Assembly: GCA_018402085.1 (NCBI GenBank)
Contig: JAGYJM010000002.1
Coordinates: forward strand, 3,301,501 to 3,365,500
Source: Flavobacteriales bacterium
Lineage (GTDB): Bacteria; Bacteroidota; Bacteroidia; Flavobacteriales_D; Sanyastnellaceae
DNA length: 64,000 bases
Direction of reading: 5' to 3'
The notes beneath the pieces were generated by a model. It was not told the origin of the DNA, searched no databases, and was given only the letters and a program-made list of their open reading frames with translations. Positions 60,224-64,000 of this stretch are shown piece after piece. Position numbers and translations under genes: made by a program. How positions within the stretch are numbered: position 1 is the first letter of the stretch; every line of letters begins with the position of its first letter.

Positions 60224-60826
60224 ATGGCTTCGAACGACAAAGTAATGCTCGGTCTGCGCCTGCCGACCGACCCCCGCTGGGTGAATGTGGTAGAGAAAAA
60301 CATTGAGGAGATCCTTACTGATCACGCCTGGTGCGAGCAGAAAGCAGCTTCCAGTGCCATCAGCACCATTGTGCGTTTTCCTGAATACCCTGACCTGGTT
60401 GAAGAGCTGACCCGGATCTCACTCGAGGAGATGGAGCATTTCGGCATGGTGCACGAGAAAATCAAAGCCCGCAACCTTAAGCTCGGCTTTGAGCGCAAAG
60501 ACCCTTATGTACACGACCTCGCCGGATTCATTAAAAAAGGGGGGTCACGCCAACATCAGTTGGTCGATTGTCTGCTGTTTGCAGCAATGATCGAGGCGCG
60601 CTCATGCGAGCGTTTCCGCATCCTGAGCGAAGAGATGGCTGATGAAGACCTGCGTAATTTTTATCGCGAGCTGATGATCTCCGAAGCGAACCATTACACC
60701 ACCTTTTTAAAGTATGCCCGCAAATACGGCGGCAGCATCGATGTAGATGCCCGGTGGCAGGCGTTTCTCGACTTCGAAGCCACGTTGATGGAGAAGTACG
60801 GCAAGACGGAGACGATGCATGGGTAG
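60224..60826 (+). CDS. miaE: tRNA-(ms2io6A)-hydroxylase MiaE
   Basis: MiaE is a di-iron oxygenase that hydroxylates the isopentenyl side chain of A37 in tRNAs. The start at 60224 (MASNDKVMLGLRLPTDPRW) agrees with the family. The 200-residue helical protein carries the ferritin-like metal ligands: E in W-C-E-Q-K-A, E-E-M-E-H-F, E-A-R-S-C-E-R and S-E-A-N-H-Y. The role is to complete the ms2io6A modification that follows MiaA and MiaB, encoded elsewhere. A TACTTTTG promoter sits directly upstream, just after the methyltransferase stop. Confidence 0.95.
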   Translation: MASNDKVMLGLRLPTDPRWVNVVEKNIEEILTDHAWCEQKAASSAISTIVRFPEYPDLVEELTRISLEEMEHFGMVHEKIKARNLKLGFERKDPYVHDLAGFIKKGGSRQHQLVDCLLFAAMIEARSCERFRILSEEMADEDLRNFYRELMISEANHYTTFLKYARKYGGSIDVDARWQAFLDFEATLMEKYGKTETMHG

Positions 60827-60829
60827 CCT

Positions 60830-60924
60830 TCGGCTGTCGGGAGTCTGGAGTCGGGGGTCTGGGGTCTGGGGATGTCTGTAGTCTGTAGACCGACGGCAGA
60901 CAGCAGACAGCTGACCGCTGACGG
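60830..60924. repeat. low-complexity GTCTG/CAGAC repeat region
   Basis: Between two convergent genes lies a run of near-repeats: AGTCTGGAGTCGGGGGTCTG GGGTCTGGGG, then GTCTGTAGTCTGTAGAC, then GACGGCAGACAGCAGACAGC and TGACCGCTGACGGC. The second half is roughly complementary to the first, so a hairpin is possible. A related block occurs at 4424-4445. Confidence 0.65.
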
Positions 60925-61296
60925 CTAATACTTTTGCTTCTCCGGAATCACTCCTCGTACACCCCCTCTCGGGTCAGTCATATCGCCGGTGTAGCGGGGG
61001 ATGAGGTGGATGTGGACATGCATAACGGTTTGTCCGGCGGGGCGGCCGATGTTGACACCGAGGTTGAAGGCGTCTGGTTTCTGTTCGGCCATGAGGATAA
61101 GCCGCACTTCACGTACCAATTGATGACATGCTGTGTGCTCTTCTTCCGTCAGCTCAAAATAGTCAGCTACATGCCGTTTCGGAATAATGAGCGCATGCCC
61201 CGGAGCCACCGGGTACTTATCATAAATCGCAAAGGCATGCGCGTTCTCGGTGATGGTTTGGCGGTCGATATCGCAGAACGGACAATATTCAGGCAT
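60925..61296 (-). CDS. HIT-family (histidine triad) protein
   Basis: The start at 61296 (MPEYCPFCDIDRQ) lies two bases after the HNH nuclease stop; a longer start would overlap it. The 123-residue protein has the HIT fold with C-P-F-C-D-I near the N-terminus, the NIGRPAGQTVMHVHIHLIP histidine triad (H-x-H-x-H), and typical spacing. HIT proteins hydrolyse or transfer nucleotides, usually nucleoside phosphoramidates or dinucleotides. Tight coupling to the HNH nuclease is the notable context. Confidence 0.93.
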   Translation of the reverse strand: MPEYCPFCDIDRQTITENAHAFAIYDKYPVAPGHALIIPKRHVADYFELTEEEHTACHQLVREVRLILMAEQKPDAFNLGVNIGRPAGQTVMHVHIHLIPRYTGDMTDPRGGVRGVIPEKQKY

Positions 61297-61298
61297 GA

Positions 61299-62423
61299 TC
61301 AGGCGCGGTAAGACCACGGTTCGAATCCGCGGGTGTTGATGAGGTAGTCGCAGTTTTCTTTGAGTCGGCTGAAGGCAGTTTCGAGGCTGAAGTCTTTCGT
61401 GCCGAGGAGGGAGGTGCGCATTTCGCGATCGAAACGGGAGCCCTCAGCTCGCTGTAGTTCGTTCCAGTAATCGAAGATGAGTTCCTTTCGTGTTTCGAGA
61501 AACTCAGGTTCCGGAATCTTATCGCTTTTATTGCCGTTCACTGAAGCTTTCGCAGGCATGAGATTCCATAAGTCATTGTTGCGCCAAACAGCAAAAGGAA
61601 GCACGTGATCGAGGTCGTATTTACTCACCTTTGTTCCGGACCAAACACAGTAAACATGCCCCTGTTTTGAGTGCAATTCGCTGTAAAGCCGTTTGCTCAA
61701 ACTTACATCACGATCTGTGACTGGAGACGAGAGCATCGTTGAAAGCACCCTCTCATGCGTTAGGTCCACAGTCTTGGTATTGACCGAGAACACGGCCCAT
61801 TTTGTGACAATAGAATCTTGTCCGGAGATAAAACTACCCAGGGTTCTGAAAGCCTCGTAGTAGTCTTTGGGGATCGAGAATGTTCCATTTGCTTCAATAA
61901 GCCACTGAAAATTCAATCTGTCAGCCTGAAGGCGACTGACGCCGGATTCTTTGCGAAAAATGCCATACGGCTCACCGGTTACTGAGCTGCCGATGTAGTA
62001 CATCGGATTCTTTTTGATTGTATCTCTCAGCTTCTTTACGAGTTTGATAAATGCCGCCTCGATTTGAAAAGGTATTTCGTCATGGTGCAAATCAATGTAG
62101 AAACGTGAGATGCCAAGGCGGTCCGATTCCTCGTAGAATTTCAAAATCGGGTCGAACTCATCTTCAAAGGCCAGCCGCACATTCTTCCCGTGAATCTGTG
62201 TGGATTGAATGCCGTCTCTGAAAATCGGATAGTAGTAGAAAATCCACTTTTCGACGACTGCTCCCACGGGCATGTATACCCGGTCACCAATCACCTGGAT
62301 AAAAGGAGAGTTCTCGGCAATCACATCAATCGTAGCGCGAAGGAGGGCAAATTTATAGGTAGATGTCTTGCTCTCCCGTTCGATGATGCGGGCAATATTT
62401 TTTAAGGTGACCTCAAGAGACAT
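61299..62423 (-). CDS. HNH endonuclease family protein
   Basis: This 374-residue protein has a C-terminal HNH core: Y-C-V-W-S-G, then KYDLDHVLPFAVWRNNDLWN (D-x-D-H, catalytic His), and LMPAKASVNGNKSDKIPE (second N and K). The usual zinc-binding cysteines of HNH are incomplete. The N-terminal 250 residues form a domain I cannot name, perhaps DNA-recognising, with the segments FIQVIGDRVYMPVGAVVEKW, FYIDLHHDEIP and YIGSSVTGEPYGIF. It is followed by a HIT gene after two bases. It may be a restriction, defence or housekeeping nuclease; the family of the N-terminal region would decide. Confidence 0.82.
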   Translation of the reverse strand: MSLEVTLKNIARIIERESKTSTYKFALLRATIDVIAENSPFIQVIGDRVYMPVGAVVEKWIFYYYPIFRDGIQSTQIHGKNVRLAFEDEFDPILKFYEESDRLGISRFYIDLHHDEIPFQIEAAFIKLVKKLRDTIKKNPMYYIGSSVTGEPYGIFRKESGVSRLQADRLNFQWLIEANGTFSIPKDYYEAFRTLGSFISGQDSIVTKWAVFSVNTKTVDLTHERVLSTMLSSPVTDRDVSLSKRLYSELHSKQGHVYCVWSGTKVSKYDLDHVLPFAVWRNNDLWNLMPAKASVNGNKSDKIPEPEFLETRKELIFDYWNELQRAEGSRFDREMRTSLLGTKDFSLETAFSRLKENCDYLINTRGFEPWSYRA

Positions 62424-62497
62424 GGCTCGAATTTAAGCAAACATGCATCGTCATTTACCCCCCCCCAACCAATCCCACCTTTCCCTATCTTCACTTT

Positions 62498-63832
62498 ATG
62501 AATCAATTGACCTTACGCAAAGGCCTGCTGCTGGCCGCCTCCTGCATGGCCACCGTGTTGGCGCAAGCACAGGAGAACCCCAACCCGAACCCGGAGGTAG
62601 ACGCCTTCATCGAAGAGGAGATGACCTCTGAACAGCTGCCCGGGGTGGCGACGGTAATAGTGAAAGACGGACAAATCGTCTGGCTGCAGGCTTACGGCCT
62701 GGCTGACGTTGAAAACCAGGTGCCGGTGAGCCCCAACACCTCGTTCTTACTGGCATCGGTCTCGAAACTCTTCACCGGATTGTCAGCGATGCACCTTGCC
62801 TCAGAAACAGACTTCTCGATCGACGATGATGTGAACGACTACTTACCCTGGCAAGTAGCCATTCCCGGCTACGAAGATCAACCGATCACCCCGCGCCAGC
62901 TGATGACCCATACTTCTTCAATCATTGACGACTTTAACACGATGGATGCCTACTACGACTACCCCGACCCCGCCATCAGCCTGGCTGAATGCATGGAGCG
63001 CTACCTGACACCGGGCGGGGTCGACTATGACCCGGAAGACAACTTTCTCGAAGCGGCACCCGGCACGGAGTTCGAGTACTCTAATATGGGCACGGCCCTA
63101 AATGGCTACGTAGTAGAGGTTGCATCAGGTCAGCCTTTCGATACCTATTGCAACACCCACTTATTCGAACCCATGTGCATGGAGAACACCGCCTGGTTTT
63201 TCGCTGACCTCGACTCAGCCAACGTCGCTCGTCCGCACAGCTGGAGCAACGGAACCTACACGCCTTACCCGCACTTCGGCTTTGCAGACTACCCTGACGG
63301 ACAACTGCGCAGCTCGGCCATCGATCTCGCTAATTTTATGATCGCTTGCCTGAACGACGGTGCCTTTGGTGAAGCGCAAGTGCTGCCGGAAGGCACATTG
63401 GACGCGATGTGGACACCACAGCTTGGTGGCGTCGAAGGCACAATGGGACTCAACTGGTACGAAGAGGTGCTGTTTCACGATGGAGGCACAGCCACGGTCT
63501 GGGGCCATAACGGAGGCGAGCAGGGAACCTCCACTGATCTGTACATTGACCCCGTGAATAATATCGGCCTGTGTGTACTGGCCAACGGCGAGGGAAGTGG
63601 CCTGTTCATCTGTGACGAGCTGTACAATTATGCACTCTCGCTCGACCCCGCATCAGGATACCCTTCGCCCTGCCTGACGACCTCGGTTCTTGAGGTTGGA
63701 ACAGAGAGCAGCGATCGTGAACTGGTGAAGGTGATCGATATGCTCGGACGTGAAACGAAACTTCGGCTGAATACGCCATTGATCAAGATCTACAGCGACG
63801 GCTCAACAGAGCGGGTTTTCATCACTGAATGA
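62498..63832 (+). CDS. secreted beta-lactamase-fold serine hydrolase
   Basis: This 444-residue protein starts with a signal peptide (MNQLTLRKGLLLAASCMATVLAQAQ). The beta-lactamase/PBP class C motifs are S-V-S-K (catalytic Ser and Lys), Y-S-N and H-N-G-G-E-Q-G. The substrate is unknown: such enzymes range from D-aminopeptidases to esterases. The C-terminal tail (VKVIDMLGRETKLRLNTPLI ... DGSTERVFI) is a shortened variant of the type A T9SS sorting domain that lacks the Y-P-N-P part. It has a relative in the window (32270-33436), which is membrane-anchored instead. Confidence 0.9.
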   Translation: MNQLTLRKGLLLAASCMATVLAQAQENPNPNPEVDAFIEEEMTSEQLPGVATVIVKDGQIVWLQAYGLADVENQVPVSPNTSFLLASVSKLFTGLSAMHLASETDFSIDDDVNDYLPWQVAIPGYEDQPITPRQLMTHTSSIIDDFNTMDAYYDYPDPAISLAECMERYLTPGGVDYDPEDNFLEAAPGTEFEYSNMGTALNGYVVEVASGQPFDTYCNTHLFEPMCMENTAWFFADLDSANVARPHSWSNGTYTPYPHFGFADYPDGQLRSSAIDLANFMIACLNDGAFGEAQVLPEGTLDAMWTPQLGGVEGTMGLNWYEEVLFHDGGTATVWGHNGGEQGTSTDLYIDPVNNIGLCVLANGEGSGLFICDELYNYALSLDPASGYPSPCLTTSVLEVGTESSDRELVKVIDMLGRETKLRLNTPLIKIYSDGSTERVFITE

Positions 63833-63858
63833 CGAGGGTTGGCCGCACGGCGACCCAC

Positions 63859-63999
63859 TCATTGCGCTGAAACACGCGCCGCCTTGAGTCGTTCACATTC
63901 GCGACGGTGCGCATCGAAGTCGCCAAAGGCAAGGGCGTCCAGCATTTCGCTCCGCGTCATGTTGGGCTGGTTGAGCTTGGCGCGAATTTTCTCCGGACA
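63859..63999 (-). CDS. C-terminal end of an unrecognised protein (partial)
   Basis: On the minus strand the sequence opens at the right edge and reads CPEKIRAKLNQPNMTRSEML DALAFGDFDAHRRECERLKA ARVSAQ before a TGA at 63859-63861. The composition looks coding and the frame is open to the window edge. No domain can be recognised from 46 residues. It is convergent with the serine hydrolase. Confidence 0.55.
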   Translation of the reverse strand, partial: CPEKIRAKLNQPNMTRSEMLDALAFGDFDAHRRECERLKAARVSAQ

Positions 64000-64000
64000 A

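Noticed and set aside
60929-60936. TACTTTTG promoter-like match on the plus strand
   Set aside because: It lies inside the 3' end of the HIT gene (codons for KQKY on the other strand) and no plus-strand gene follows.
1-64000. CRISPR arrays, rRNA genes, insertion sequences and prophage
   Set aside because: No regular direct repeats with unique spacers, no rRNA sequence, no transposase or phage structural gene could be found on either strand.

Overview
The window reads as a chromosomal segment of a Bacteroidota bacterium, most likely of the order Flavobacteriales. The reasons are many secreted proteins ending in type IX secretion (T9SS) sorting domains of type A and type B (gliding-motility C-terminal domain), PorP/SprF outer-membrane partners, SprB and PKD repeats, a LytTR response regulator, and promoters of the TAnnTTTG class without Shine-Dalgarno sequences. 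Base composition is moderately GC-rich for this group. There is no rRNA operon, prophage, insertion sequence or CRISPR array.

Layout. 1-4.3 kb: a partial kelch-type protein, a G8-domain T9SS cargo and a biotin carrier protein. 4.6-15.1 kb: a surface-adhesin operon in which two type-B cargo genes (the second a giant SprB-like protein split by a +1 frameshift near 11512) are each followed by an overlapping PorP/SprF gene. 15.1-18.6 kb: small conserved genes, rsmI and radA. 18.6-23.9 kb: a minus-strand operon of an ECF sigma factor, a membrane-anchored anti-sigma-like protein that carries a T9SS type-B sorting domain, and a large nidogen-like T9SS cargo. 24-36 kb: lepA, rlmN, a T9SS type-A cargo, a TonB-C-like protein, a LytTR regulator, a beta-barrel protein, an exonuclease operon, a TPR protein, lipB and a sugar-phosphate isomerase. 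36-41.7 kb: an 1881-residue PKD-repeat T9SS protein. 41.9-51.2 kb: lysS, an M23 peptidase and lipoprotein pair, a tryptophan 2,3-dioxygenase-like protein, a DUF3108-like protein, a palindrome-rich intergenic stretch, a CsgG/FlgO-like barrel protein, a PKD protein and a coiled-coil protein. 51.3-64 kb: a Dna2-like nuclease-helicase, a tRNA with CAU anticodon, a TPR histidine kinase, RNase R, an rRNA methyltransferase, MiaE, an HNH nuclease and HIT protein pair, a beta-lactamase-fold hydrolase and a partial gene.

The most unusual signal is a family of about 20-bp hairpin repeats, with 17 clear and 2 probable copies scattered through the window, almost all inside coding sequences. Each is an approximately 5-bp GC-rich stem with an RAAA-type loop followed by GGATGC. 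The stem bases differ between copies but stay complementary, so the hairpin is conserved rather than the protein sequence. In the dominant orientation nearly all copies use the same reading phase and encode x-A-(K/E)-A-x-D.

A second recurrent feature is TAnnTTTG-type -7 elements only 4-7 bases before several start codons, which predicts leaderless or nearly leaderless mRNAs. Convergent genes are packed so tightly that their stop codons overlap or abut at eight junctions.
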